NCBI GenBank assembly: GCA_041584755.1
Contig: JBFHDK010000001.1
Location: 1-64,000, forward strand
Reading direction: 5' to 3'
DNA length: 64,000 nt
Source: HB2-32-21 sp003448675
Lineage (GTDB): Bacteria > Pseudomonadota > Gammaproteobacteria > Pseudomonadales > Porticoccaceae
The notes below the pieces were generated by a model. It saw only the letters and a list, made by a program, of their open reading frames with translations. It was not told the origin of the DNA and made no database searches. Made by a program: the position numbers and the translations under genes. How positions within the stretch are numbered: position 1 is the first letter of the stretch; each line of letters begins with the position of its first letter. Of the stretch, positions 43,019-52,298 are shown one piece after another.

Positions 43019-44014
43019 ATGCCAAGGGAAACCGCACCCGCGCGGGTCACGCTGAGACAACAGGTTCCCAGGGAACTGGGCGGCTGGCGGCTGGACCAAA
43101 CCGCCGCCCATTTGTTTGCCGACTATTCCCGGGCCCGGCTCCAGATATGGATCCATCGGGGGCTGTTACTGGTGGATCAACGACCAGGCAAGGTCAGGGA
43201 TAAAGTTGTCGGTGGTGAATGGTTGGAGCTATGTGTTGAGGAGACTCCCCAGGGGCAGTGGCGCGCTCAGGCTCTCGCCCTTGATATTGTCCATGAGGAC
43301 GATGCGATTCTGGTCATCAACAAACCACCGGGCCTGGTGGTGCACCCGGGTGCCGGCAACCCGGATCAAACCCTGCTAAACGGTTTGTTGCATCATTGCC
43401 CGGACCTGGAAAACATTCCCCGCGCCGGCATTGTGCACCGACTCGATAAAGACACCAGCGGTCTGCTGGTGGTGGCCAAAACCCTGAGCGCGCACAACAA
43501 GCTGGTGCAGCAGCTGAAAGACCGTTCGGTCAGTCGTTATTACCTGTGCCTGGTATATGGGCAGGTAGAAGAGGATGGCAGCATCGATGCGCCCATTGGT
43601 CGTCATCCCCAGGCGCGGGTGCGCATGGCGGTGACGGCCAGTGGTAAGCCCGCAGTGAGTCATTATCGGGTGTTGGAGCGGTTCGCGGGTTTCAGTTATT
43701 TGAGCGTTAAACTGGAGACTGGTCGCACCCATCAGATTCGCGTCCACATGACGCATATCGGACACCCGTTGGTGGGAGACCCCCTGTACCGGGGGCAACG
43801 CTCGCAAGCTTTGGGTCTGAGTGATGCGTTGGCGGCGACGCTATCCAGTTTTCCCCGCCAGGCGCTCCATGCCTACAGGCTGGCCCTGGACCATCCGGAA
43901 ACGGGTCTGCGGATTCAGTGGCAGGCGCCTTTGCCGACAGATATGGCCGAGCTATTGGCGCTGATGCGCGGTGGCGATAATACGTCGGAAAACGTTGCTA
44001 CCGAGAGGGTTTAG
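43019..44014 (+). CDS. rluD: 23S rRNA pseudouridine synthase RluD
   Basis: A 331-residue RluA-family enzyme. An S4 RNA-binding domain (residues about 20-85) is followed by the catalytic domain with HRLDKDTSGLLVVAKT, which holds the catalytic Asp, and the RTHQIRVHMTHIGHPLVGD motif. It makes pseudouridines in helix 69 of 23S rRNA and aids ribosome assembly. The divergent bamD and the adjacent pgeF match the order in Pseudomonas. Confidence 0.95.
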   Translation: MPRETAPARVTLRQQVPRELGGWRLDQTAAHLFADYSRARLQIWIHRGLLLVDQRPGKVRDKVVGGEWLELCVEETPQGQWRAQALALDIVHEDDAILVINKPPGLVVHPGAGNPDQTLLNGLLHHCPDLENIPRAGIVHRLDKDTSGLLVVAKTLSAHNKLVQQLKDRSVSRYYLCLVYGQVEEDGSIDAPIGRHPQARVRMAVTASGKPAVSHYRVLERFAGFSYLSVKLETGRTHQIRVHMTHIGHPLVGDPLYRGQRSQALGLSDALAATLSSFPRQALHAYRLALDHPETGLRIQWQAPLPTDMAELLALMRGGDNTSENVATERV

Positions 44015-44019
44015 GCGCC

Positions 44020-44868
44020 GTGTCCGGTTGCGCTGACGATAACAACGAGTTCTTTCTGCTCAGGCCTGAGTGGCCTTTGCCGGAGGGTGTGCGTAGTGTT
44101 ATCACGTTGCGTAGCGCCTGGACCGGCCCTCAGCGCCAGCTAAAGCTTAATGACCATGAGCCACGCTGCCCGGCCGGACAGGATGCCGATGCCGTGAGCC
44201 GCCCACTGTCTCAATCTTATGGTAAAGGCCTCAAGCAGTCATCGCGGCAGCGTAGGGTGTTGGCGCGCCAACTTGGATCAGATATCAGCGTGCAGTGGCT
44301 GAATCAGGTCCATGGCGCGAAAGTGGTAGAGGCGAGCTTCGATGATGCACAACCCGATGCCGATGCCAGCTATTCCCGCGCGGAAAACCTTGCCTGCGCG
44401 GTGATGACCGCCGATTGTCTACCGGTATTAATTGCGGTACGCGATGGCTCGGCGGTGGCGGCGGCCCACGCGGGCTGGAGGGGATTGGCGGCTGGCGTTA
44501 TCGGTGCGACCGTACAGGCGCTCAAGGTCGAGCCAGCCATGCTTTCTGTCTATTTGGGGCCGGCTATTTGCGCGCGCCATTTTGAGGTGGGCTCGGAGGT
44601 CTTGTCCGCCTTTCTTGAAAAACCCTGGATAAAGACACTGGCGCGAGCGGGTCGACTGGACCGGGTCTTTCAGCCTTCCCGTTCCAGGCCAGGGCATTAC
44701 CAAGGGGACCTCTACGCGCTGGCGCGGCTTGAATTGCAAGATATGGGTGTCCAGGACATATACGGCGGTGAATTTTGCAGTTATGGCCAGCCGCGGTGGT
44801 TTTATTCCCATCGCCGGGGGCAGGATGTGGGCCGGACCGCCAGTCTGATCTGGATTGCGCCTGCGTAA
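44020..44868 (+). CDS. pgeF: Peptidoglycan editing factor PgeF (YfiH/DUF152)
   Basis: A 282-residue protein of the multicopper-oxidoreductase-like YfiH family. Conserved metal ligands are H98 in NQVHGAKV, C133 in ADCLPV and H150 in AAHAGWRG. The family removes misplaced L-Ser from muropeptides or oxidises phenols. It is about 40 residues longer than common members: a stretch near residues 36-75 is inserted before the N-terminal family motif, which is not clearly seen. The start is GTG, 6 bases after the rluD stop. Confidence 0.88.
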   Translation: MSGCADDNNEFFLLRPEWPLPEGVRSVITLRSAWTGPQRQLKLNDHEPRCPAGQDADAVSRPLSQSYGKGLKQSSRQRRVLARQLGSDISVQWLNQVHGAKVVEASFDDAQPDADASYSRAENLACAVMTADCLPVLIAVRDGSAVAAAHAGWRGLAAGVIGATVQALKVEPAMLSVYLGPAICARHFEVGSEVLSAFLEKPWIKTLARAGRLDRVFQPSRSRPGHYQGDLYALARLELQDMGVQDIYGGEFCSYGQPRWFYSHRRGQDVGRTASLIWIAPA

Positions 44869-44886
44869 GAGGCTAAAGCAGCGGTG

Positions 44887-45456
44887 CTAGCGTCGGAAGC
44901 GCTTGATCAGATCGGTCCTGACCGGGAAGTTGCCGGTTTTGCGATCCTCGAAGAAATGCTTCAGAGTCATTTTCACCGAAGGGAAGGCGATTTCCGACCA
45001 GGGAATGTCTTCCTCAAGAAAGAGTTCAACTTCCAGTGACTCGATGCCGGGGGAATAGGTCGGTTGGGCCATTTGTCCGCGAAAAAAAATGTATACCTGA
45101 TTGATATGGGGAATATCGATCATGGTGTAGAGCTCCATGCTGTGGAGCTCTACATTGGCTTCCTCCCGGCTCTCCCGAGCGGCGCCTTCCTCGGTAGTTT
45201 CGCCATTTTCCATAAAACCGGCGGGCAGGGTCCAGTAACCGTAGGCCGGTTCAATGGCGCGGCGGCACAGCAGTACGCGATTTTCGTATACCGGTAGGCT
45301 GCCAGCAACGATGCAGGGGTTCTGGTAATGGACGGTATCGCAGCCGTCACAAACATGGCGATGCCGATCATCGCCGTCGGGGATGCGTTTGGAAACGGCG
45401 TCGCCGCAGGAGCTACAATATTTCAAAGTGGCAAACTCAATATAGGCTGAGTGCAT
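44887..45456 (-). CDS. Nudix hydrolase with N-terminal zinc ribbon
   Basis: A 189-residue protein. The zinc ribbon has C14, C17, C36 and C39. The Nudix box is GFMENGETTEEGAARESREE, which fits GX5EX7REUXEEXGU. It resembles the C-terminal half of NADH pyrophosphatase NudC and similar stand-alone proteins that cleave NUDP-linked substrates. A TTG at about residue 11 could be the true start. It converges with pgeF and is divergent to the carbonic anhydrase gene. Confidence 0.87.
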   Translation of the reverse strand: MHSAYIEFATLKYCSSCGDAVSKRIPDGDDRHRHVCDGCDTVHYQNPCIVAGSLPVYENRVLLCRRAIEPAYGYWTLPAGFMENGETTEEGAARESREEANVELHSMELYTMIDIPHINQVYIFFRGQMAQPTYSPGIESLEVELFLEEDIPWSEIAFPSVKMTLKHFFEDRKTGNFPVRTDLIKRFRR

Positions 45457-45598
45457 TTAAGCAGCCGGCAAGTGGCTTGTACAGTCGCGCGCGAGGGATG
45501 AAAAATACGGGTGTGGGCGTTAACATTCCGGCTGGTTGTCGGTGAACCCGATCAGGGTGTGCAGCCGGCTCACTTGTTTCCAAGCAGGGGAAAGCTGA

Positions 45599-46132
45599 AT
45601 GATTTATCAGTTTGAAGACCGTACACCGCAAATTGGCAGGGATGTTTTTGTCGCCGACAGCGCTGACGTGATTGGCTCCGTGATACTGGCGGACAAGGTC
45701 AGTGTCTGGTTTAACGCGGTGCTGCGTGGTGATACCGACCTGATCAGTGTTGGTGAGTGCACCAATATCCAGGACAACGCCGTGTTGCACACCGACCCCG
45801 GTATCCAGGCGCTGATCGGAAAGAATGTCACCATCGGTCACTGCGCCATGGTGCATGGGTGTGAAATTGGCGATAACACTTTGATTGGTATTAACTCGGT
45901 AATTCTCAATGGCGCAAAAATCGGCAGTAACTGCCTGGTGGGCGCCAATGCCCTGGTGCCAGAGGGTATGGTGATTCCCGACAATTCCATGGTTCTGGGT
46001 ACGCCGGCCAAGGTGGTGAGGGAGCTGGATGAGAAGATGGTCGCTGTTTTGCAATCTTCCGCGCAAATCTACGTGGAAAAAGCCGCCAGTTTCAGAAACG
46101 CGTTGCGACCGGTAGGGGTCGACTTTGGATGA
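45599..46132 (+). CDS. Gamma carbonic anhydrase family protein (YrdA-like)
   Basis: A 177-residue left-handed beta-helix protein. The hexapeptide repeats are visible from IGSVILADKVSVWFN to IGDNTLIGINSVILNGAKIG. The zinc-binding His residues are in HTDPGIQ, GHCAMVHGC and nearby, as in gamma carbonic anhydrases. YrdA-type proteins are not always active hydratases. AGGGG lies just before the ATG. It overlaps the next gene by 8 bases. Confidence 0.93.
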   Translation: MIYQFEDRTPQIGRDVFVADSADVIGSVILADKVSVWFNAVLRGDTDLISVGECTNIQDNAVLHTDPGIQALIGKNVTIGHCAMVHGCEIGDNTLIGINSVILNGAKIGSNCLVGANALVPEGMVIPDNSMVLGTPAKVVRELDEKMVAVLQSSAQIYVEKAASFRNALRPVGVDFG

Positions 46133-46379
46133 GTCAAAAAAGGCGATTGAACCAACCAAGCCAACTGAATCTGAATTGGAAAGTAACAGTGTCTCCGCGC
46201 GCGTCGCTTCCCCCTGTGTTTCCATTTGTCTTCTCGACGAGGATGACATCTGTACCGGTTGCTATCGCAGTGGCGCTGAAATCAGCGGCTGGGTGTTGAT
46301 GTCTGACGCGGAGCGTCGTGCGGTAGTGGTCAGCGCTCGACAGCGTGCGAAGGCGGGGAACCCTTTCTCAGCGGATTGA
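46125..46379 (+). CDS. DUF1289 family cysteine-rich protein
   Basis: An 84-residue protein with four cysteines in the family pattern CVSICLLDEDDICTGC (C31, C35, C43, C46), then RSGAEISGWVLMSDAERRAVV. It probably binds a metal or iron-sulfur cluster; the function is unknown. The only good start is TTG at 46125, with AGGGG six bases before it, which gives an 8-base overlap with the carbonic anhydrase gene and suggests translational coupling. Confidence 0.82.
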   Translation: MDESKKAIEPTKPTESELESNSVSARVASPCVSICLLDEDDICTGCYRSGAEISGWVLMSDAERRAVVVSARQRAKAGNPFSAD

Positions 46380-46417
46380 ACGCCCTCTGTGGCAATTATC
46401 CAGGGTTGCGTTGAAGA

Positions 46418-47704
46418 TTACGGGCCAGGTGTAGGCGCCGCTGCACCACCCCAGGCTTTCAGGGTGGTAATCATTTTTTCCGTCATCGCCAGAACCTCGA
46501 AATAATAGTGTCCCAGTTGGATGCTGACTTTGCCATCGGGGAAACTTTCCAGGTGTTCCAGTAACAGACCGTTGAGGGTGGTGGGGCCTTCGATGGGCAG
46601 TTCCCAATCTGTCGCCCGGTTGATTTCTAGCAGGGTGACGCTGGCATCGATAATATAGCTGCCATCAGCCTGGGGCGCTATCTCATCTTCCTGGGGTACC
46701 AGGTTGGTGGTGAACTCACCGACGATCTCTTCAAGGATGTCATCAAGGGTAACCAGTCCTTCCACTTCGCCGTATTCGTCCACCACCAGACCGACACGAA
46801 GGCGGTTTTTCTGGAAGTTAATCAACTGTAGATTCAACGGCGTGCGGGCTGGAACAAAATAGCGATCGCGAGCAAAGCGCTTGATTGCTTCCTTGGTCAG
46901 GGATTCCTCACCGCCGCGCAGCAGCCGGTTAACGCGGCGCATATGCAGAAAACCGTGCAGCTCACTGAGATTGCCACTGTGGACAGGCAGGCGGGTATGC
47001 TCGGTTTTGACAATCTGGTCGATGAGCTGGTCCAGGTCATCTTCCAGGTTGAGACTGACGATTTCATTGCGCGGCACCATGATGTGATTCACCGTTACCC
47101 GCTCAAGATCCAGGATTCCAAGCAGCATATTCTGGTCGCGGTTGGAAATATCGCCGTCTTCCGATTCATCCACCACGGTGCGCAATTCTTCGCTGCTAAG
47201 GCTATCACTGGCCTGTCTATAGGGGTTGAAACCAAGCAGGCGCACCAGGGCATTGGACATGTGATTAACCAGCCAGACTAGTGGGTAACACACTTTGAGC
47301 AGTGGCTTGAGGACATGGCTGGCTGGAAATGCGATCTGTTCGGGGTGCAGGGCGGCAATGGTCTTGGGTGTGACTTCCGCGAAAATCAGCAACAGCAGGG
47401 TGAGGCTGACGGTGGCCACGGCAATACCCACCTCGGGGCCGAACAGGCGGGTGCAGATAATCGAAGCGGTAATCGAGGCCAGAATATTAACGGCGTTGTT
47501 GCCAATCAGAATAATACCGATCAGACGATCGGGCCGTTCAAGCAGGCGTCGGGCGCGGCGAGCGCCCGAATGACGCTTGGCGAGGTGCTTCAGCCGATAC
47601 CGGTTTAGTGACATCATGCCGGTTTCGGAACTGGAAAAGAACGCGGAAAATAGTAGCAGGCATACCAACAGGCTGGATAACAGCCATAAGGGAGCATCGT
47701 TCAA
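46418..47704 (-). CDS. CNNM/CorC-type transporter (HlyC/CorC family, YfjD-like)
   Basis: A 428-residue protein. The N-terminal CNNM domain (four hydrophobic segments to about residue 170, with SSSETGMMSLNRYRLKHLAK) is followed by two CBS domains (RVTVNHIMVPRNEIVSLN onward) and the C-terminal CorC_HlyC domain. These proteins handle Mg2+ or Co2+ export across the inner membrane. Its position next to ypjD and ffh matches the yfjD-ypjD-ffh order of E. coli. Confidence 0.9.
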   Translation of the reverse strand: MNDAPLWLLSSLLVCLLLFSAFFSSSETGMMSLNRYRLKHLAKRHSGARRARRLLERPDRLIGIILIGNNAVNILASITASIICTRLFGPEVGIAVATVSLTLLLLIFAEVTPKTIAALHPEQIAFPASHVLKPLLKVCYPLVWLVNHMSNALVRLLGFNPYRQASDSLSSEELRTVVDESEDGDISNRDQNMLLGILDLERVTVNHIMVPRNEIVSLNLEDDLDQLIDQIVKTEHTRLPVHSGNLSELHGFLHMRRVNRLLRGGEESLTKEAIKRFARDRYFVPARTPLNLQLINFQKNRLRVGLVVDEYGEVEGLVTLDDILEEIVGEFTTNLVPQEDEIAPQADGSYIIDASVTLLEINRATDWELPIEGPTTLNGLLLEHLESFPDGKVSIQLGHYYFEVLAMTEKMITTLKAWGGAAAPTPGP

Positions 47705-47822
47705 GGAGGTCTTGACCTCGCGTAATCACGGACGGCTATGGTGAAGCAGAACTCCCGCCTTGGCAATACATCGTCGCCGACGGGCAATCGATACCGACGG
47801 CACTGCTATGAACGCCATGTGG

Positions 47823-48659
47823 CTACCCGGTGGTGGGTTGGGACAGAAGAACTTCCAGCACGAATTTAGAACCCCAGAAGGCCAACATCAGGGCGAAAAA
47901 CCCGCCCAGCGTCCAGTAGGTCGCAATCTTGCCGCGCCAGCCCAGTTTAAACCGGCCCCACATCAGGATGGCATAGACCAACCAGGCAAGCAGGGAAAAG
48001 ACGGTTTTATGGACAAGGTGCTGGGCGAGGAGGTCTTCAACAAAAACGAAACCCGTAATCAACGCCAGTGTCAGCAGGACGAAGCCTGTGCCCAGGACGC
48101 TGAATAACAGGCTTTCCATGGTTTGCAGGGGTGGCAGAATACGCATCAGTACACTGCTGTGGTGCTGGTGTAATTGTCGATTTTGATAGGCGAGAAACAG
48201 GGCTTCCAATGCCGCGACGGTTAACAGGCTGTAGGCTACCAGTGATAGCAGAATGTGGGCGCCCAGACCCGGGGCCAGAATTCGAGTCGCCGCAGGTTCA
48301 CGGTAATACAAGGCCGAAACAACCAGAGCAAGCGCGGTGGCGGGAAAAAGTAGCAAAAACAGGTTGTGCATGGGCTGATGCAGACAGCTGGTAATAACGA
48401 TCAGGTTAATGACCGCAAACAGGGCAACCGATACCGGCAGCAAACTGAAATCAAAACCGCTGTCGCCGACCAGTTGATGGAAGCTGAGTTTCAAGTGGAT
48501 CAGCAATGCCATAGCCGCCAGCGCCAGTGTCAACAGACTGCGGGAAGGTTTGCTTTTCATCGTCGCCTGCGCGTCATTGCCCCTTACCGTCATCACCTGC
48601 AGGACGAAAGCACACAGATAAAGGATTGCGGCGGCGATTTCGAGAGTGGCTCCGGCCAT
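47823..48659 (-). CDS. ypjD: Cytochrome c assembly-like inner membrane protein YpjD
   Basis: A 278-residue polytopic membrane protein with about eight hydrophobic segments. LGAHILLSLVAYSLLTVAAL and VFSLLAWLVYAILMWGRFKLG are of the CcmC/CcsA type (cytochrome c assembly protein domain). It is the YpjD protein found beside ffh; its role is not established. It is divergent to ffh with 126 bases between. Confidence 0.9.
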   Translation of the reverse strand: MAGATLEIAAAILYLCAFVLQVMTVRGNDAQATMKSKPSRSLLTLALAAMALLIHLKLSFHQLVGDSGFDFSLLPVSVALFAVINLIVITSCLHQPMHNLFLLLFPATALALVVSALYYREPAATRILAPGLGAHILLSLVAYSLLTVAALEALFLAYQNRQLHQHHSSVLMRILPPLQTMESLLFSVLGTGFVLLTLALITGFVFVEDLLAQHLVHKTVFSLLAWLVYAILMWGRFKLGWRGKIATYWTLGGFFALMLAFWGSKFVLEVLLSQPTTG

Positions 48660-48742
48660 GTTTCAGCGCTTTTTATGGCGTGGTTTGGGTAGACAGCGGA
48701 GTTTGTCATACAAACAGACCAGAGCAAAGCCGGCGCTTGGCG

Positions 48743-48748
48743 TATAAT
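48743..48748 (+). promoter_or_regulatory. Possible -10 element of ffh
   Basis: TATAAT lies 38 bases before the ffh ATG. A -35 hexamer at the right distance is not convincing. Confidence 0.35.
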
Positions 48749-48785
48749 CGTGGCCGTGTTTGCAAACTAAAGAAGTCGATTAGAT

Positions 48786-50168
48786 ATGGCCATGTTTGAA
48801 AGTCTCAGTGATCGCCTGTCCCAAAGCCTGCGCAAAATTACCGGCAAGGCGACCCTGACCGAAGAAAATATCCAGGATTCCCTGCGTGAGGTGCGCATGG
48901 CGCTGCTGGAGGCGGACGTCGCCCTGCCGGTAGTGAAGAGCTTTATCGACCAGGTGCGGGAGCGGGCGCTGGGCCAGGCGGTGAGCCAGAGCCTGGATCC
49001 GGGCCAGCAGTTCCTGAAGATCGTCCAGGAGCAGCTGGAGCAGGTCATGGGCTCGGTTAACGAAAACCTCGATCTGGCCGTGCAACCGCCAGCGGTGGTT
49101 CTTATGGCCGGTTTGCAGGGTGCGGGTAAAACCACATCCGCGGCGAAACTGGCCCGCTATCTTCAGGAGCGGGAAAAGAAAAAAGTCATGCTGGTCAGCG
49201 CCGATGTGTATCGGCCGGCAGCCATTGAACAACTCAAAACCCTGGCCGGGGAAGTGGGCGCTGAGTATTTCCCCAGTGATGAAAGTCAGAAGCCGGTGGA
49301 TATTGTCAACGCGGCGCTGGATGAGGCCCGCAAACGGTTCGCCGATGTGTTGATTGTCGATACCGCCGGCCGGCTGCATATCGACGAAACGCTGATGGAT
49401 GAAATTCGGCAGCTGCACAAGGCGGCTAAGCCGGTGGAAACTCTGTTCGTTATCGACGCCATGATCGGCCAGGATGCGGTGAATACCGCCAGCGCTTTTA
49501 ACGAGGTTTTGCCTTTAACCGGTGTGATCCTGACCAAAGTGGATGGCGACGCCCGGGGCGGGGCGGCGCTGTCCGTGCGCCAGGTCACCGGCAAGCCCAT
49601 CAAGTTTCTGGGCGTGGGTGAAAAAACCGATGCCCTTGAGCCTTTCTATCCCGACCGTATTGCTTCGCGGATCCTGGGTATGGGTGATGTGCTGTCCCTG
49701 ATTGAGGATGTCGAGCGCAAGGTCGATAAAAAGAAAGCCGAGAAGCTGGTTAAAAAGGTTCAAAAGGGCAAGAAATTCGACCTGGAAGATCTGCGTGATC
49801 AACTCCAGCAAATGCAAAATCTCGGTGGTATGAATTCCATGCTCGACAAACTGCCGGGTATGGGCAATATGGCGCAAATGGCTGAACAGGCGGGGCTGGG
49901 TTCCCAGTTGAACCGAATGACGGTGATTATCGACTCCATGACACCCGCGGAGCGCCGTAATCCCGACATCCTCAATGGCTCGCGCAAACGGCGCATTACC
50001 CAGGGTTCGGGCTCTAGCATTCAGGAGCTGAACCGGCTGTTAAAACAGCACAAGCAGATGAGCAAGATGATGAAGCGCATGAAAGGCAAAGGTATGGCCA
50101 AGATGATGCGCGGTATGCAGGGTATGCTGCCACCCGGTGGTGGCGGTATGCCGCCAGGCCGGTTCTAG
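48786..50168 (+). CDS. ffh: Signal recognition particle protein Ffh
   Basis: A 460-residue GTPase. The N domain is followed by the G domain with GLQGAGKTT (P-loop), DTAGRLHIDE and TKVDGDARGG. The C-terminal M domain is methionine-rich (MKRMKGKGMAKMMRGM) and binds the signal peptide and 4.5S RNA. It targets membrane proteins to SecYEG through FtsY. It is followed by the rpsP operon. Confidence 0.97.
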   Translation: MAMFESLSDRLSQSLRKITGKATLTEENIQDSLREVRMALLEADVALPVVKSFIDQVRERALGQAVSQSLDPGQQFLKIVQEQLEQVMGSVNENLDLAVQPPAVVLMAGLQGAGKTTSAAKLARYLQEREKKKVMLVSADVYRPAAIEQLKTLAGEVGAEYFPSDESQKPVDIVNAALDEARKRFADVLIVDTAGRLHIDETLMDEIRQLHKAAKPVETLFVIDAMIGQDAVNTASAFNEVLPLTGVILTKVDGDARGGAALSVRQVTGKPIKFLGVGEKTDALEPFYPDRIASRILGMGDVLSLIEDVERKVDKKKAEKLVKKVQKGKKFDLEDLRDQLQQMQNLGGMNSMLDKLPGMGNMAQMAEQAGLGSQLNRMTVIIDSMTPAERRNPDILNGSRKRRITQGSGSSIQELNRLLKQHKQMSKMMKRMKGKGMAKMMRGMQGMLPPGGGGMPPGRF

Positions 50169-50435
50169 CATTTTGGTGGGGCGATATTCAGCCGTTGATC
50201 AACAACTTGGCACTTGCAGGGGGGCGAAAATCCTGCGAATAGGCCGTTTCATTTATTAACGAACTCGCGTAGAATGCCGCGCTTTTTCAGGGCGCAGATT
50301 CCGCCTGTGCGATAGGACTTGGGGTGTTTGTCAAATCGCCGAGTCAGCAGCACTGAAATTCATTCGTATATTAAGTGATTTCGCCGGATTGGCGAGTAAA
50401 AAGGCAGCAAGGCCTGCAATGGGAAGATAGAACTT

Positions 50436-50705
50436 ATGGTAACGATTCGATTGGCGCGGGGCGGTTCCAAAAAACGCCCGTTTTATCACCTGACTGTTTG
50501 TGATAGTCGCAAGCCCAGAGGGGGTCGCTATCTTGAACGGGTAGGGTTTTTTAACCCGGTTGCCCGTGGTAATGAAGAGCGCCTGAGGGTGGATATGCCA
50601 CGGCTGGAGCATTGGCAGGGCCTGGGCGCGCAGCTTTCACCGCGTGTGGCCAGCCTGGTAAAAGAGGCCAAAAAACATGCTGGCGTGGAGTCTGTCTCCG
50701 CCTGA
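50436..50705 (+). CDS. rpsP: 30S ribosomal protein bS16
   Basis: An 89-residue S16 protein with the start MVTIRLARGGSKKRPFYHLTV, which carries the family signature. It is the first gene of the conserved rpsP-rimM-trmD-rplS operon. The 267 bases between it and ffh should hold the promoter; a TAGAAT at 50270 is a candidate -10 without a clear -35. Confidence 0.98.
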   Translation: MVTIRLARGGSKKRPFYHLTVCDSRKPRGGRYLERVGFFNPVARGNEERLRVDMPRLEHWQGLGAQLSPRVASLVKEAKKHAGVESVSA

Positions 50706-50747
50706 GTGCTTACAGGTCCTTGCCGCTGGGTTGCGGCGCTGTAAACG

Positions 50748-51299
50748 ATGCCTGCCGACGAACGCCTGCTGATAGGTAAGATTGTCGCCGTGTATGGCGT
50801 CCGGGGTTGGCTCAAAATCGATTCCTATACCGAGCCTCGGGAAAACCTATTTGAGTACCAACCCTGGTATATAAAAGACCGTGAAAAGGGTTGGCGGGTG
50901 CTAGAAGTGGACCAGCACCGTATTCATGGTAAGCGTTATGTCGCACACCTGCGTGGTGTTGACGACCGGGATCGGGCGCTGGATTACTGTCACAGAGAAA
51001 TTTACGTTGACAAAAACCTGCTGCCGGAGCTGGGCGAGGACGAGTTTTACCATCACCAGCTACAGGGCCTGCGGATCTATAGCCTGGGTCAGAGTGAACA
51101 AGAAAAGTTTCCCGAGCGATTATTGTTAGGTGCCGTGACGTCGGTGATGGAAACCGGCGCCAATGATGTGTTGGTGGTTTCGCCCAGTCAGGACAGTATC
51201 GACGAACGGGAGCGACTTTTGCCCTGGCATCAGGACTATGTCAGAGGGGTCGATTTGTATGCTGGCGAGATCGAAGTGATCTGGGATCCCGATTTTTAG
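50748..51299 (+). CDS. rimM: 16S rRNA processing protein RimM
   Basis: A 183-residue RimM with the N-terminal LIGKIVAVYGVRGWLKIDSY and the C-terminal PRC-barrel (LLGAVTSVMETGANDVLVV). It assists assembly of the 30S head, binding uS19. It lies 42 bases after rpsP. Confidence 0.96.
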   Translation: MPADERLLIGKIVAVYGVRGWLKIDSYTEPRENLFEYQPWYIKDREKGWRVLEVDQHRIHGKRYVAHLRGVDDRDRALDYCHREIYVDKNLLPELGEDEFYHHQLQGLRIYSLGQSEQEKFPERLLLGAVTSVMETGANDVLVVSPSQDSIDERERLLPWHQDYVRGVDLYAGEIEVIWDPDF

Positions 51300-51373
51300 C
51301 GGGTAGACGTCAGTGAAGTGGTTTGTCAGTTAGTTTACTTAAGGGCGAGCAAAGAAAACCGGGAATCGAAACA

Positions 51374-52201
51374 GTGAAAATGGCCGTGGTCACCTTGTTT
51401 CCCGAGATGTTTGACGCACTGCTCGATTACGGTATCAGCGGCCGGGCGGTCAAACAGGGTTTGCTCGAAGTGGGTTTGTATAACCCCAGGGATTACACCA
51501 GCGACCGACACCAGAGTGTTGATGACCGACCCTACGGTGGTGGTCCTGGCATGGTTATGACCATTGAGCCATTGCGTAGCGCGATCAGCGAGGCCAGGCA
51601 GTGGGCCGCAAAGGTCGGGCGCGATGGATCGGGCGGGAAAGCAGGGAATGACGAGCAAACGGCAAGGGTTAAAGTTGTTTATCTGTCGCCCCAGGGCCAT
51701 TTGCTGAACCAGGCAGCGGTCAATGCCTTTGCGGGCGGGTCGGCCAACCTGGTTTTGGTGGCCGGTCGCTACGAAGGCATAGATGAGCGTTTGCTGAGTC
51801 TGGAAGTCGACGAGGAATGGTCCATCGGCGATTACGTGCTCAGCGGGGGGGAGCTCCCCGCGATGGTGTTGATGGACGCCATGATCCGGCAGTTGCCGGG
51901 GGCGCTGGGTCACGAGGATTCCGCCGCTCAGGATTCTTTTGCCGAGGGTTTGCTGGATTGTCCCCACTATACCCGGCCGGAGGAATACCAGGGGATGCGG
52001 GTACCGGAGGTGCTTTTATCCGGCGATCATGAGCGTATTCGGCGCTGGCGCTTGCAGCAGTCGCTGGCGCGCACTCAGGCGCGGCGACCGGATTTACTGG
52101 CTGCTCTGGCGCCGGATTCCGAGTACAATGCGCTGCTCGCTGATTCCGGTCAGCAGCGGGAAGCGGGCGGTTCCAGCCCCGATGATGGGGAAAAGAGTTG
52201 A
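51374..52201 (+). CDS. trmD: tRNA (guanine-N1-)-methyltransferase TrmD
   Basis: About 275 residues. TrmD makes m1G37 in tRNA with a knotted SPOUT fold. Conserved segments are VVTLFPEMFDALLDYGISGR, VDDRPYGGGPGMVM and AGRYEGIDER with LSGGELPAMVLMDA in the knot. The GTG at 51374 starts MKMAVVTLFPEMF, as family members do; a TTG at 51323 and an ATG at 51380 are alternatives. It is followed 97 bases later by rplS. Confidence 0.96.
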   Translation: MKMAVVTLFPEMFDALLDYGISGRAVKQGLLEVGLYNPRDYTSDRHQSVDDRPYGGGPGMVMTIEPLRSAISEARQWAAKVGRDGSGGKAGNDEQTARVKVVYLSPQGHLLNQAAVNAFAGGSANLVLVAGRYEGIDERLLSLEVDEEWSIGDYVLSGGELPAMVLMDAMIRQLPGALGHEDSAAQDSFAEGLLDCPHYTRPEEYQGMRVPEVLLSGDHERIRRWRLQQSLARTQARRPDLLAALAPDSEYNALLADSGQQREAGGSSPDDGEKS

Positions 52202-52298
52202 GTGACCGGTGTATCAAGGGCCTGGTCGCGAAATGCAGGGCCAACCAATATTGTAAGTCGACCGTTTGGGCGGTCATAGAATCTACCAGGAGCTGGTC

